From NCBI GenBank assembly GCA_949987565.1, contig OX465110.1, positions 13,148,929-13,212,928 of the forward strand: a DNA stretch of 64,000 nt. The letters are read 5' to 3'. Under the pieces are notes generated by a model that saw nothing but the letters and a program-made list of their open reading frames with translations, was not told the DNA's origin and did not search any database. A program made the translations under genes and the position numbers. How positions within the stretch are numbered: the stretch's first letter is position 1; each line of letters opens with the position of its first letter. Source of the stretch: Luidia sarsii. Lineage: Eukaryota > Echinodermata > Asteroidea > Paxillosida > Luidiidae. Of this stretch, positions 35,501 through 41,403 are shown piece after piece.

Positions 35501-38500
35501 TTGCCCGTCGCGCAAAAAAAAAAAAATCCCAGACCCTAATTGAATATACAGCTCGTGGTCTGTCGACAGATGTGAAGGTTTGTTGTCCTGTTCAGTACAG
35601 AGTTTACATGTGAGGAACTCAGGTTGATGACTAGCTCTTTGATGCCTGCGACATTATTGAAGCACTGTTGTAGGGAGAGAGAGAGGACCATGAAGAGTCT
35701 GTACAAATCAGCGTGCCAATGAAAGTGTGTACACAGTGTACTCATGGTCACTCACGCTCTTGATTAATATAAGGATACTTGTACGTGCGCACTGCACACG
35801 TACATGTACTGTACATGTATGGACAAGGTGCCTGCGCCATGTACGGTACACTACATTGCACATGAACATGTCCTTGAACTTACATTACACAGAGATGTAT
35901 CATTCATGTCCATATGGTCCAATCTGTTTGTACTTTCACACACGTGGGGCCATTCCAATTCTGATACACGGCGCACGCGTGTACTTTGACCCAAGGTTGC
36001 TTTTTCTGCATGGCCGGCGTGTTCGTTATCTATTGTAACAATGCTGTCTACATAAATATGACGATGTACACGTACATGTATTTGAACAGCCGCATATTGT
36101 CGGCTTTTTCACCAAATGTCAGATCCATTCCAAACTACTTGTCCCAACCTGTTTTTTCCTACCTTTAATGTACTCTCCCCTTAACCTTTCCTCAAAGTTT
36201 TAATTATGAGAACTGTAGGCCCTGTGATTTGTGAATTATGAAAATTATTATGAAATGGGTCTTAAAGCACAACATTGGTCGAGGTCAAAGAATAGCATCC
36301 ATACGTTGTCTGATCCAACATGTATGCATGAAATAGCACACCTGTGAACATTTCAGCTCAATCCGCCAACCATGTCTCGAGGTCGTGAAAACCGCTTCAT
36401 TTGTTTTGCGAAAATGCAGCATTCAACGCCGAACTGTTCCGAAAAATAGTTGAGATTTCGTTGAGACGTAAACTATTTCTTTTACTCATTTCTCCCAAAA
36501 TACAACGTTTTGGACAGAAATATTTCAGTGAGAGGTGTCTACTATAACCATCTTCAAACTGTATAAGTTTCATGTAAATCTGTGAACATTTCTGTTTTTC
36601 GATCTTACCGATGTTGTGTAGGGGCTTTAAACAAGGCTGCTGACTTTCAAAGCAGCTACGTGGATGGATTTGTCAGATCCTGAAAGCGATAAACATGTAC
36701 CGGGTAGCGTAACGCACATGAGCCTTGGATTGTCTGCTTTCCTCATTTGTTCATTTCCTGGTTAATTAACAATGCTGCCTTACATGCTGTAATTAATTGT
36801 ACTTGTACATGTACATTAAAGATATGAATGTATTGTACACGTGTACTGTACATGCACATTACTTTACACTATACAGCTATAGAGGTTTTTTATTCACATG
36901 CTGTTTGCCTGTCAGCTTTCAATTCACGCCGATTATATCATTATTATCAAAATGCAAATCTCAAAATTTAGTGGGCCTGACGTTTTGATCTTAGCAGGAC
37001 CTCTCTCTGCCTTTGAGAAAGGTCCTGCCGGGATCGAAACGTCAGGCCCACTAAATTTTGAGATTTGCATTTTGGTAATTTTAGTCAGTAAGCAGTTTGC
37101 AACATTTTTGTATATCACTCACACAGATGATTGAGTGACACAAAATGGTAACACAAATCTAGGATGACCGGATCCCCACAGGTTTTGGACAGTAATGAGG
37201 CACTGTATTGTCTGCCACATACTGTAGGTGCGTCGCTTGGATTGGGAGGGGGGGGGTGTGGGTGAAATACATGTAGCATGGTGTATAGGGAATACTCGTG
37301 AGGTGCATGCACGCGTGCCTGACAAACATTCCCCCAATAATTGTATTCATGAGCACTGGTGTACAGATACGCGGAACGTGAGCACCTTTGAGTCATCAAA
37401 TGTGCAATGGAAAATTGGAAATACTCAGATTCGACATTTGCATGCGCTTCCGTGGATTTGGACCACTCCTGTGGACATGCTAATTAGCCTTGGCGATCTC
37501 GTGACGTAATTTGAAGAAAAAACCCTCTATATATCACGCTTATTATGAACAATGTACATGTATACACCTTGGATAACTCTTGATAGCCCAAAGACACACA
37601 GGAAGGACGGAGACACACACACACACAAAGACACACACAGGCCTCTCACACTGAAATGCACTTCCTTCTAACCTGGTTAACATTGATTCGCTATCTACAT
37701 GTATATTTCATTTCGTTTTGGTATTTCTCAGGGCAAGTACAAACATGAAAATAACAAAACCAAACACTACTGTACATGTACATGGTAGCACCCTGAAGGA
37801 TTGCCAAATTTGCAAACGTTATCACAATTGAGTGGCTCTCCAAATTCCTCAATAATAACACAAATATAATAATCGTAGAAATGTATATTAGATAAGAAAA
37901 ACAGCCGAAATTCCAGCTAATTGTTTAGTGTATTATGTATTGATGAGCTACACAATGTACTGTATATTTTCATGTGTTTTTTTGTATGTTGTGAGCAAGT
38001 TTTATGACCTATGGAAAAAGTGCTTTATACTGTCCAATCCATGGATGGTCCATGTACATGTAAATGCAGAATGCACATTGTAGTGTGGAACATGCATGTG
38101 TACATGTAGTATAGTGCATATGTACATGTACATGTACCTAGATGTACTCTATTATGTAAATGCACATTTATATGCATTCATGCATGCAGCCATGCACACT
38201 TTGCATACTGTGCATGTACATGTACAATGTGTGCAGATGTACATGTAATGTGATCCTGCACGTATTCATTCCACATCCATTAGCTTAATTAAACACTCTT
38301 CCCCTTTGACACGCTTTGCGCTTCGGTCCAAATTACGGGTACAGGTATAGGGGCTACTCAGTCGCAGTGAATGCATGGTGCAGTCTCTCATGTCTGCTGC
38401 AGTGCATACATGTACATGTACATGTACATCCTGTACATGTACATGTGAATGTACCGCGCTACATGTTATTTGCTCTCGTGTACAGAACTTGCCGTTACTT

Positions 38501-40553
38501 CTTTTGCATTGTTGTTCCAGTAACCACACGCCAGATGTGTCAAAATAAATGCCACCAATCCAATACTGATTAGTATTGATTACTCTACTGTATGTTAAGA
38601 TTGTTTTTGGAATAAATAGGTTTGCGGAGACACCATGTAAATCCTCTTTTGTGAGTAAGTGTGGTTCTGAAAAGAACCAGAGGAACTTGACGTTTCTAAC
38701 AGTATACTCTGCTCGTCTTCAGGAGAAGACGAGCAGAGTATACTGTTCGAAACGTTAAGTTCCTCCGGTTCTTTTCAGAACCACACTTACTCACAAAAGA
38801 GAATTTCAAGGTGTCTCCGCAAACCTATTTATCCTGATATTCTCACCATGCAAACCTTCAAATCCCATAAGATTGTTTTTGTTTTACACCCATGTCTTTT
38901 TTTTTTAGGGGGGTGCTCAATGCTCATGCATTTCTGTTCTTGTAAACTCAGGAATTTTTTTCTCTCCCCCATTCTGTGGGCAGATGCATTTAGTCAGGAC
39001 AGTGCAGGTGTTGCATTACTGCAGGCCCCTACGTGTTTAGCGATATCGACGCACATGCATCTTGCTTAAATTGTTACGTGGACAGTTTTGTATTCTGCTC
39101 AAACCAATCGATCCGTGAATCATGCATGACCGTTGCCGCGCGACCTTCACTACCAGCTGGTGCCTGGGAATTGCTGAGGCTGAAAAAAGGGGGTAGGAGA
39201 GGGAGAGGGGGCAGGGGAAATGAGGAAAAAGCAACCCCCAATGATTTTTTTCTGGTTGTCATATATACGGTATGGTTTTTATTACATTGGTTATCTGTTT
39301 TTACATGTACATCGTTGGGAATGTAAATCAGTGTGGGTTCGCCCTCTACTAAATTTTCATACAATGTATAATCAGTTTTGCATTCAGAGTGCTTTGCCCG
39401 ATTGTCTGCTGGAAAAACAAAACTACTGGCAGCTCGGGTGGGATTCGAACCCTCGACTCCTACTTTCCAATGCAGACATCCCGACCACCTGACCACCAAG
39501 CTGGTCAAGGTTGTGTGGTGGATTTGAACTTGTATAGCAACGTGAAAGGCATTTAGTCGTACATAGATGCAATAATACAGAACTCCATCGTCGGTACACC
39601 GGTGTTGAAAACAAGACGGTCGGGAACCTGTGTGACCGACCTAACCGACCCAGCCTTAATAACACACGTTCATTACATGTACATGTAATGTAAATACGCG
39701 GTACTTGTAATATGTGACACAGAAGAAGACTCTACTTGCGCAGAAAAGAGTGTGGAAAAGAGTTTCCACACACAGCGGCTTAAAGTTGTGGGGTGAGAAA
39801 ATCTACACTGTATCAAATTTTAGGATTTTGGTTGTTTTTGTTTTTTGGTTAGTGTCTATATTTTCATTTGCTGATTGGAAACATGATTTTTAATCTAAAA
39901 CTTGGTTTGTTTGACTAAAACTTGAAATTTTAGGAGGTTTTGGGGATAAATCCCTGATCATGATTTTACCTCATTTTGGCTCTTTTTTGTTGTTGCTGTA
40001 CCCATTTTAGATACTGTGTTGATCCGTCGAGTACCCTAACCCTCCTTTGAATTAGAAATTATGTCTACTGTAGTTCTGGTACAGTACAAGAACAAATATG
40101 GCGGACAAGAATTCAAAATCCTTGTGGCAGGCTTTCTGAGATTCGATCAGAAATGGTTTTGACTTCTGGTGGGTGGGGTGAGGTCGATTTAGGGTCAAGG
40201 AGGAGTACATAAGCTATCATAGCAACAACTCCTTCATCAGATACTGTACAATGATGAGACTAGCACTAGCAGTCTAGCACCGCTATCTCTACACAAGTTC
40301 ACCTTAGTCTGCCGACCGGTGTTCAATCCCTTTTTTCCCCTCCCCTGTTTTTCTCTTTTTGTCCAGGCATCAAGGTGGGCGAGACCACCGCCGACAAGAT
40401 GTTCACGCTGAATGAGGTGGAGTGCCTCGGGGCGTGCGTCAATGCTCCCATGGTACAGATCAACGACCACTACTACGAAGACTTGGAACCCAAGGACATG
40501 AACGAGATTCTGGATGACATCATCGCCGGCCGCTCACCCAAGCCGGGCCCCAG
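8557..40553 (+). CDS. NDUFV2: NDUFV2, complex I 24-kDa [2Fe-2S] subunit, exons 1-6 (terminal exon not found)
   Basis: The product is a nuclear-encoded subunit of the matrix-arm N module of NADH:ubiquinone oxidoreductase, carrying binuclear cluster N1a beside the FMN-binding 51-kDa subunit. Coding exons are 8557-8595, 11568-11630, 12286-12348, 13589-13776, 14832-14929 and 40367-40553. All junctions are in phase and give 212 codons plus two bases. Residues about 1-34 form an arginine-rich mitochondrial presequence ([13 protein letters not shown]...). HRDTAENN opens the mature part, followed by the thioredoxin-fold domain. The four cluster ligands are present: C129 and C134 (CTTTPC), C170 and C174 (CLGAC). 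The sequence stops at GRSPKPGP plus a split arginine codon. The family normally has about 30 more residues (SGR...GGLTSL...GPGFGV), so one exon is still due. Intron 5 is 25.4 kb; the others are 0.7-3 kb. I see no frameshift. Confidence 0.95.
8950..9300. repeat. 25-bp tandem array and 131-bp duplication in NDUFV2 intron 1
   Basis: Four consecutive 25-bp units contain the inverted core CCCCAGAACTGTGGGG (about 8960-9055). The unit and about 110 bp after it (from GTTCTACGTCGTCCGCTGCT at 9051) recur at 9182, a 131-bp direct duplication with a single 25-bp core. Confidence 0.88.
9419..9582. repeat. Inverted repeat (foldback) next to 16-bp array
   Basis: Arms of about 60 bp. AACCTCCCGGTTCGGTCGCA and CTGGCAGTCTGGTCCCCT on the left face AGGGGACCAGACTGCCAG and ACCGAACCGGGAGGTT on the right, across about 30 bp. 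The 16-bp tandem array begins immediately after the right arm. Confidence 0.8.
9585..10135. repeat. 16-bp minisatellite, unit CTCGGTCCATGACCAA
   Basis: About 30 tandem copies with point variants (CCGTGACC, CAGTCCATG, CCCAGTTAA). Because 16 is not a multiple of 3, the array stays open in two minus-strand frames; those ORFs (repeating [12 protein letters not shown]) are repeat translations. Single related words occur at about 310-323 and 8922-8955. Confidence 0.93.
10279..11008. repeat. 7-bp variant minisatellite, unit TCAGGAC
   Basis: About 100 tandem 7-mers covering 730 bp. The frame is kept while individual units vary among ACTCAGG, AATCAGG, AGTCAGG and AATCGGG. Variant blocks recur in the same order (for example around 10440-10510 and 10530-10580), pointing to unequal exchange of larger blocks. 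Confidence 0.93.
11568..11630 (+). CDS. NDUFV2: NDUFV2 exon 2: rest of presequence
   Basis: 63 nt, phase 0-0, acceptor TTTACAG, donor GTG|GTAAGT. It encodes 21 residues, [20 protein letters not shown] plus V, and aligns with the vertebrate presequence segment that ends just before HRDTPENN. Confidence 0.85.
11818..12085 (+). mobile_element. SINE-like repeat with internal tRNA-like segment
   Basis: It begins around GTGATCCCTTAGCTGCTAT and contains GGGGGTGTGATCC and GCTTCTGACT. It continues into a tRNA-like stretch with an A-box-like TAGCTCAGATGGG (12008-12020) and a weak B-box-like GATTCAAATCG, then CCAGTCCA. Similar order at 48480-48860 and partly at 43865-44055 supports one family. Confidence 0.65.
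12286..12348 (+). CDS. NDUFV2: NDUFV2 exon 3: N-terminus of mature subunit
   Basis: 63 nt, phase 0-0, acceptor ATTGCAG, donor AAG|GTAGGT. It encodes [20 protein letters not shown] plus K, a strong match to the conserved HRDT-ENN---TPF-FT-EN block of NDUFV2. Confidence 0.95.
12440..12545 (-). repeat. Dispersed GGTCCTGCTAGGATCGAAACG repeat, single arm
   Basis: Reading the minus strand: CTTTGAGAAAGGTCCTGCTA, GGATCGAAACGTCAGGCCC and so on. It matches the right arms of the foldback copies at 21.5, 25.4 and 37.0 kb. Confidence 0.8.
12655..13580 (+). repeat. Pyrimidine-rich tract filling NDUFV2 intron 3
   Basis: Almost pure CT on the + strand, with degenerate internal duplications of about 180 bp (CTCTCGCCAC-type words recur near 13190, 13290, 13395 and 13500). 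It ends at the 3' splice site of exon 4. The long open frames in all three + frames are low-complexity artefacts. Confidence 0.9.
13589..13776 (+). CDS. NDUFV2: NDUFV2 exon 4: thioredoxin-fold helical part
   Basis: 188 nt, acceptor CCCCGCAG, donor AACAG|GTGAGT. The first AG is used (exon starts AGAGTG), giving R-V-K-D and preserving the family alignment. Conserved blocks include [18 protein letters not shown] and [11 protein letters not shown] pyrimidine tract of about 900 bp runs into the acceptor. Confidence 0.97.
14016..14198. mobile_element. pogo/Tigger-like MITE
   Basis: A 183-bp element TACAG...CTGTA with degenerate terminal repeats containing GTCGCTATAACGAA. CAGT-starting termini with TATAACGA words and TA target sites are typical of pogo-type Tc1/mariner elements. 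A second copy lies in the opposite orientation at 31266-31444. Confidence 0.75.
14390..14672. repeat. Dispersed CTGATGAAG...CTAC...AAAGC repeat, two arms around an inverted insert
   Basis: On the minus strand, CTGATGA, 15 nt, then AAAAGC occurs at about 14402-14430 and again at about 14640-14670. Between them a sequence with its own inverted words (CATCATAACTTACGATG against CATCGTAAGTTGAG) is found. It is related to the foldback at 17662-17789. Confidence 0.55.
14832..14929 (+). CDS. NDUFV2: NDUFV2 exon 5: first cysteine pair
   Basis: 98 nt, acceptor TTCGCAG, donor CTGG|GTAAGT. It encodes [20 protein letters not shown] and the following helix. The C-x4-C pair provides two ligands of cluster N1a. 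Confidence 0.97.
15202..15903. mobile_element. TTAA-bounded element with CCACTTCGCGC termini
   Basis: The left end TTAACCACTTCGCGC (15202) and right end GCGCGAAGTGGTTAA (ending 15903) are inverted. TTAA at both ends suggests a piggyBac-type target site. The 702-bp element is non-coding. Segments at 15370-15420 and 15776-15830 match the 28.2-kb and 52.2-kb repeats, which lack the roughly 355 bp between them. Confidence 0.7.
17079..17403. mobile_element. MITE-like element with long inverted arms
   Basis: Arms of about 85 bp: left TAAAGGGGAATAAAACCCAG onward, right CTGGGTTTCATTCCCCTTTA ending at 17403. Both contain AACAACCTACAATTACCTA or its complement. It is a 325-bp non-coding element. Confidence 0.8.
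17662..17789. repeat. Foldback repeat with CTGATGA-N15-GAAA core
   Basis: Arms (GACAACACTTGAAGACTAAC on the left, its complement on the right) enclose CTGATGA at 17719-17725, then 15 nt, then GAAAGCTTACG from 17741. The spacing matches minus-strand relatives near 14.4, 14.65 and 40.22 kb. Confidence 0.7.
18880..19150. repeat. GGTTTGCGGTGACACC repeats: two tandem copies and a foldback copy
   Basis: Two direct copies of about 85 bp (GTGGAAGGTTTGCGGTGACA at about 18870 and 18950) are followed by a hairpin with arms 19026-19083 and 19091-19147, matching except for a few bases. Each arm joins GTGACACCGTGTATATCTC to GTGTGGCTCT. Relatives are at 38614-38830, about 48185-48290 and about 48605-48718. 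Confidence 0.85.
21500..21610. repeat. Foldback copy of GGTCCTGCTAGGATCGAAACG family
   Basis: The left arm (minus orientation) at about 21500-21560 is opposed by a shorter right arm, CTTTGAGAAAGGTCCTGCTA then GGATTGAAACGTCAG, at about 21571-21605. Confidence 0.8.
21658..21785 (+). mobile_element. tRNA-derived SINE copy
   Basis: A-box-like TAGCTCAGTGGTC at 21665 and a canonical B box GGTTCGAATCC at 21726-21736. Then a tail CTGCTTG...CAGCAGGCAATCCGGC, typical of the SINE family found repeatedly after 39 kb. Confidence 0.7.
21797..22020. mobile_element. 224-bp TA-flanked MITE, intact copy
   Basis: Termini TATAGAGGTTTTTCA and TGAAAAACCTCTATA are perfect inverted repeats. There is no coding capacity. 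TA ends suggest a Tc1/mariner-type element. A second copy at 36878-37531 is interrupted by about 430 bp. Confidence 0.85.
22676..22915. repeat. (CTGCC)n pentanucleotide array
   Basis: About 47 tandem CTGCC units, interrupted once by CTGTCCTGTCCTGTC near 22818-22833. It is open on both strands; those frames (LPCPA / GRAGQ repeats) are not genes. Confidence 0.97.
24832..24912 (+). mobile_element. tRNA-like SINE fragment
   Basis: A-box-like TAGCTCAGATGGG at 24839-24851 and B-box-like GTTCAAGCCCC at about 24887, then CCAAATCTTCTTTTGC. It resembles the tRNA-like part of the 12-kb repeat. Confidence 0.6.
25376..25488. repeat. Foldback copy of GGTCCTGCTAGGATCGAAACG family, 53-bp arms
   Basis: Arms 25376-25428 and 25436-25488 differ at two positions around a 7-nt loop. 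The right arm carries GGTCCT-GCT-AGGATC (25442-25456) followed by GAAACGTC. Flanking sequence (TGCATTTTGGTAATT...CAACATTTTTGTATATCAC) is shared with the 37-kb copy. Confidence 0.9.
25962..26298. mobile_element. TTAA-bounded MITE with ACACAACATTGGT termini
   Basis: A 337-bp element running TTAAAGCCCCTACACAACAT to ATGTTGTGTAGGAGCTTTAA; the outer TTAA pairs suggest target duplication. Its interior matches the 36262-36630 copy in the opposite orientation. Confidence 0.85.
26462..27077. mobile_element. Element related to 33.2-kb copy, with nested MITE
   Basis: The ends carry GCCCTGTTAGACTGCCCAAA and TTTGGACAGTAGAAACGGCC, related to the ends of the 33230-33759 element. Inner sequence (GTCCTTGAGGGTGGCCCA) also matches that copy in inverse orientation. 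A smaller element interrupts it at 26654-26770. Confidence 0.65.
26654..26770. mobile_element. Nested 117-bp MITE, GGCCGTGTCC termini
   Basis: Arms GGCCGTGTCC...GGACACGGCC extend about 40 bp with mismatches (CGGGCGTCTAGAGCTAG against CTAGCCGTAGCTCTGGAAGC). It is flanked by ATA on each side. The homologous place in the 33.5-kb copy lacks it. Confidence 0.75.
27475..28160. repeat. 43-bp minisatellite with higher-order units
   Basis: The basic unit joins two GCAGGATT words to CAGGGCACATGAGAGTTGAC and ACATT. After about eight units a longer segment (GCATTTGGGATTTATGTCAC to CTACTACTACTGGAGAAGG) appears at about 27808-27865 and again at about 28012-28070, with basic units between, so the array has a higher-order period of about 205 bp. 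Confidence 0.92.
28160..28440. repeat. Repeat shared with 52.15-52.45 kb
   Basis: Contains GACGTCGTTGTGGCTTTTGT, CGAAAAAGGGCCCATTGTTC and further GCAGGATT words. It is nearly identical to about 52140-52455, and its core matches the split segments inside the 15.2-kb element. Confidence 0.9.
28989..29800 (+). repeat. CT-rich low-complexity tract
   Basis: (CTCTCT)n/(CTGTCT)n-rich + strand, densest at 28989-29480 and decaying to about 29800. Open frames here are serine/leucine-rich artefacts. Confidence 0.92.
29930..30275. repeat. TTAGGG-like telomeric-type tract, interrupted
   Basis: A degenerate GGGTTAGGG/GGTTAAGGG tract at 29930-30090 and a cleaner (GGGTTA)n tract with GGGTCA variants at 30195-30260. 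Animal telomeres are TTAGGG, so this resembles an interstitial telomeric sequence. A foldback element sits in it at 30099-30193. Confidence 0.8.
30099..30193. mobile_element. 95-bp foldback element in telomere-like tract
   Basis: Perfect 26-bp terminal arms at 30099-30124 and 30168-30193 (start TACCAGTCAAAAATAAGTAG). The interior is also nearly palindromic around CCTTTCGCGAAAGG. The whole element can fold into one hairpin. Confidence 0.88.
31266..31444. mobile_element. pogo/Tigger-like MITE, second copy
   Basis: Contains GGAACGTCGCTATAACGAAC near the left end and TTTATAACGACGTTTCACTG at the right. It is the reverse complement of the 14016-14198 copy, with comparable length. Confidence 0.75.
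31613..31880 (-). mobile_element. Non-LTR retroelement 3'-end fragment
   Basis: About 85% similar by eye to 58158-58460, where the minus strand encodes a reverse-transcriptase C-terminal tail. Shared words include GGCTGCAGATAGGATTTGAC and GGGAAACATGAACCAGGAAG. The reading frame is broken here. Confidence 0.65.
33230..33759. mobile_element. 530-bp element with GGGCTGTTTC termini, possibly hAT-like
   Basis: Ends GGGCTGTTTCTACTGTTCCA and TGGGACACTGGAAACAGCCC are inverted repeats, extended by AAATAAAC/GTTTATTT. Subterminal palindromic words (GATCGCAATTTGAATTGCGA) are present. GGGCTG-type ends recall hAT elements, but I could not fix an 8-bp target duplication. Solo ends occur near 30310-30375. 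Confidence 0.65.
34320..34485 (+). repeat. CCTCCACCTC-rich tract
   Basis: A CT/CC-rich run with repeated CCTCCACCTCCC and CCTCCACCTGCC words. Frames through it are proline-rich artefacts. Confidence 0.8.
36262..36630. mobile_element. TTAA-bounded MITE, third copy
   Basis: Starts TTAAAGCACAACATTGGTCG and ends GATGTTGTGTAGGGGCTTTAA. At 369 bp it is the longest copy of the family (others at 6953-7212 and 25962-26298). Confidence 0.85.
36945..37130. repeat. Foldback copy of GGTCCTGCTAGGATCGAAACG family
   Basis: The left arm at about 36948-37002 faces the right arm at about 37018-37075 (CTTTGAGAAAGGTCCTGCCG then GGATCGAAACGTCAGGCCC). The right side continues TTTTGGTAATTTTAGTCAGT and CAACATTTTTGTATATCAC. 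Confidence 0.88.
37152..37361. repeat. About 200-bp dispersed repeat, copy 1
   Basis: Nearly identical to 41208-41403 (AGGATGACCGGATCCCCACA, GGTGTATAGGGAATACTCGT, CATTCCCCCAATAATTG). The two differ mainly in a G-run length and small insertions. Confidence 0.92.
38040..38455. repeat. Cluster of TACATGTA/GTACATGTAC words
   Basis: At least eight clusters of the self-complementary octamer within about 420 bp (for example 38049, 38123, 38215, 38239 and 38408-38440), separated by non-repetitive sequence. Confidence 0.85.
38614..38830. repeat. 217-bp foldback repeat, about 107-bp arms
   Basis: Left arm 38614-38720 and right arm 38725-38830 are complementary with few mismatches around a 4-nt loop (AGGA). 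The outer ends carry AGGTTTGCGGAGACACC. The inner right arm carries GAGCAG-AGTATA-CTGTTC followed by GAAACGTTAAG. It belongs to the family at 18.9-19.1 kb and 48.2-48.7 kb. Confidence 0.92.
39332..39545 (-). mobile_element. tRNA-derived SINE copy
   Basis: On the minus strand: GACCAGCTTGGTGGTCAGGT, AGGAGTCGAGGGTTCGAATC (B box), CCGAGCTGCC, then CAGACAATCGGGCAAAGCAC. Same order as the copies at 43.4, 49.6 and 58.6 kb. Confidence 0.8.
40367..40553 (+). CDS. NDUFV2: NDUFV2 exon 6: second cysteine pair
   Basis: 187 nt, acceptor TTTGTCCAG, donor CCCAG|GTACGT. It encodes [20 protein letters not shown], then [13 protein letters not shown], and ends GRSPKPGP plus two bases of an Arg codon. The C-x3-C pair gives the remaining two cluster ligands. 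It lies 25.4 kb from exon 5, but phase and family alignment join them exactly. Confidence 0.97.
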
Positions 40554-40559
40554 GTACGT

Positions 40560-40748
40560 TGTCAATCCCTCTGTCCCGTCCCTACTGTGTCTCCCTCCCT
40601 CTCTCCTCCCTCGCCCTCTCTCTCTCCCCCACTTTCTCCCCCACTCTCTCTCTCTCTCCCATCTCCCTCTCCCTCTCCCTCCCCCTCCCCTTTCCTTCTC
40701 CCTCTCCCTCTCCCTGCACCTCCCTTCCCCCTCCCCCTCTCCCTGTCA
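40560..40748 (+). repeat. CT-rich tract just after NDUFV2 exon 6
   Basis: A pyrimidine-rich run (CTCCCTCTCC words) begins within 10 bases of the exon 6 donor, leaving the GT of the donor intact. Confidence 0.9.
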
Positions 40749-41207
40749 TGATGCAATCGTGACGTTATCAAAATGCGTGTTTTTAAAACACATATTTGCC
40801 AAAGGTCATTCTTCTCGAAATTTGGTGGACGTTTAGCTATTGAGCTGGACATTCTAAATCCTGAGTTTGGAAGCAATTGATCATTGTTCAGAATTATTAT
40901 GATTTTTTGAAAAATATAATGAAGTCCCAAAGACTTTGTGCACAAATTATGCACGTGCGTTTTGGGGTAGGAATGGAGGTTACGGGTTCGAACCCTGTTG
41001 ATGTCAATTTTTTTTCCCCAATTTATCATTGTTATTGTCATATACACATCGGTGCCCAGATTGCCAAATGACAGTAGGCATTGCCTCAGACCAGTTGGTT
41101 CACAACTGGCTCAGTCCAAGCACAACTGTCCAGTGGGTTTCCGCCCGATGCAAAAAAAGTGCATGTGTCCTTTCTTCAAAAACAAAACAAACGTATGATG
41201 GACTGAG

Positions 41208-41403
41208 ACAAATCTAGGATGACCGGATCCCCACAGGTTTTGGACAGTAATGAGGCACTGTATTGTCTGCCACATAGGTACGTCGCTTGGATGGGGGGGG
41301 GGGGTGGGGGTAAAATAGCATGGTGTATAGGGAATACTCGTGAGGTGCATGCACGCGTGCCTGACAAACATTCCCCCCATAATTGTATTCATGAGCACTG
41401 GTG
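41208..41403. repeat. About 200-bp dispersed repeat, copy 2
   Basis: Second copy of the 37152-37361 repeat, same orientation, about 4 kb away on the other side of NDUFV2 exon 6. Confidence 0.92.

Larger units (their letters stand above)
36878..37531. mobile_element. TA-flanked MITE split by nested repeats
   Basis: The left part, 36878 to about 36934 (TATAGAGGTTTTTTATTCAC), and right part, about 37375 to 37531 (GAGCACCTTTGAGTCATCAA to CCTCTATA), match the intact 21797-22020 copy. About 430 bp of other repeats lie between. Confidence 0.8.
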
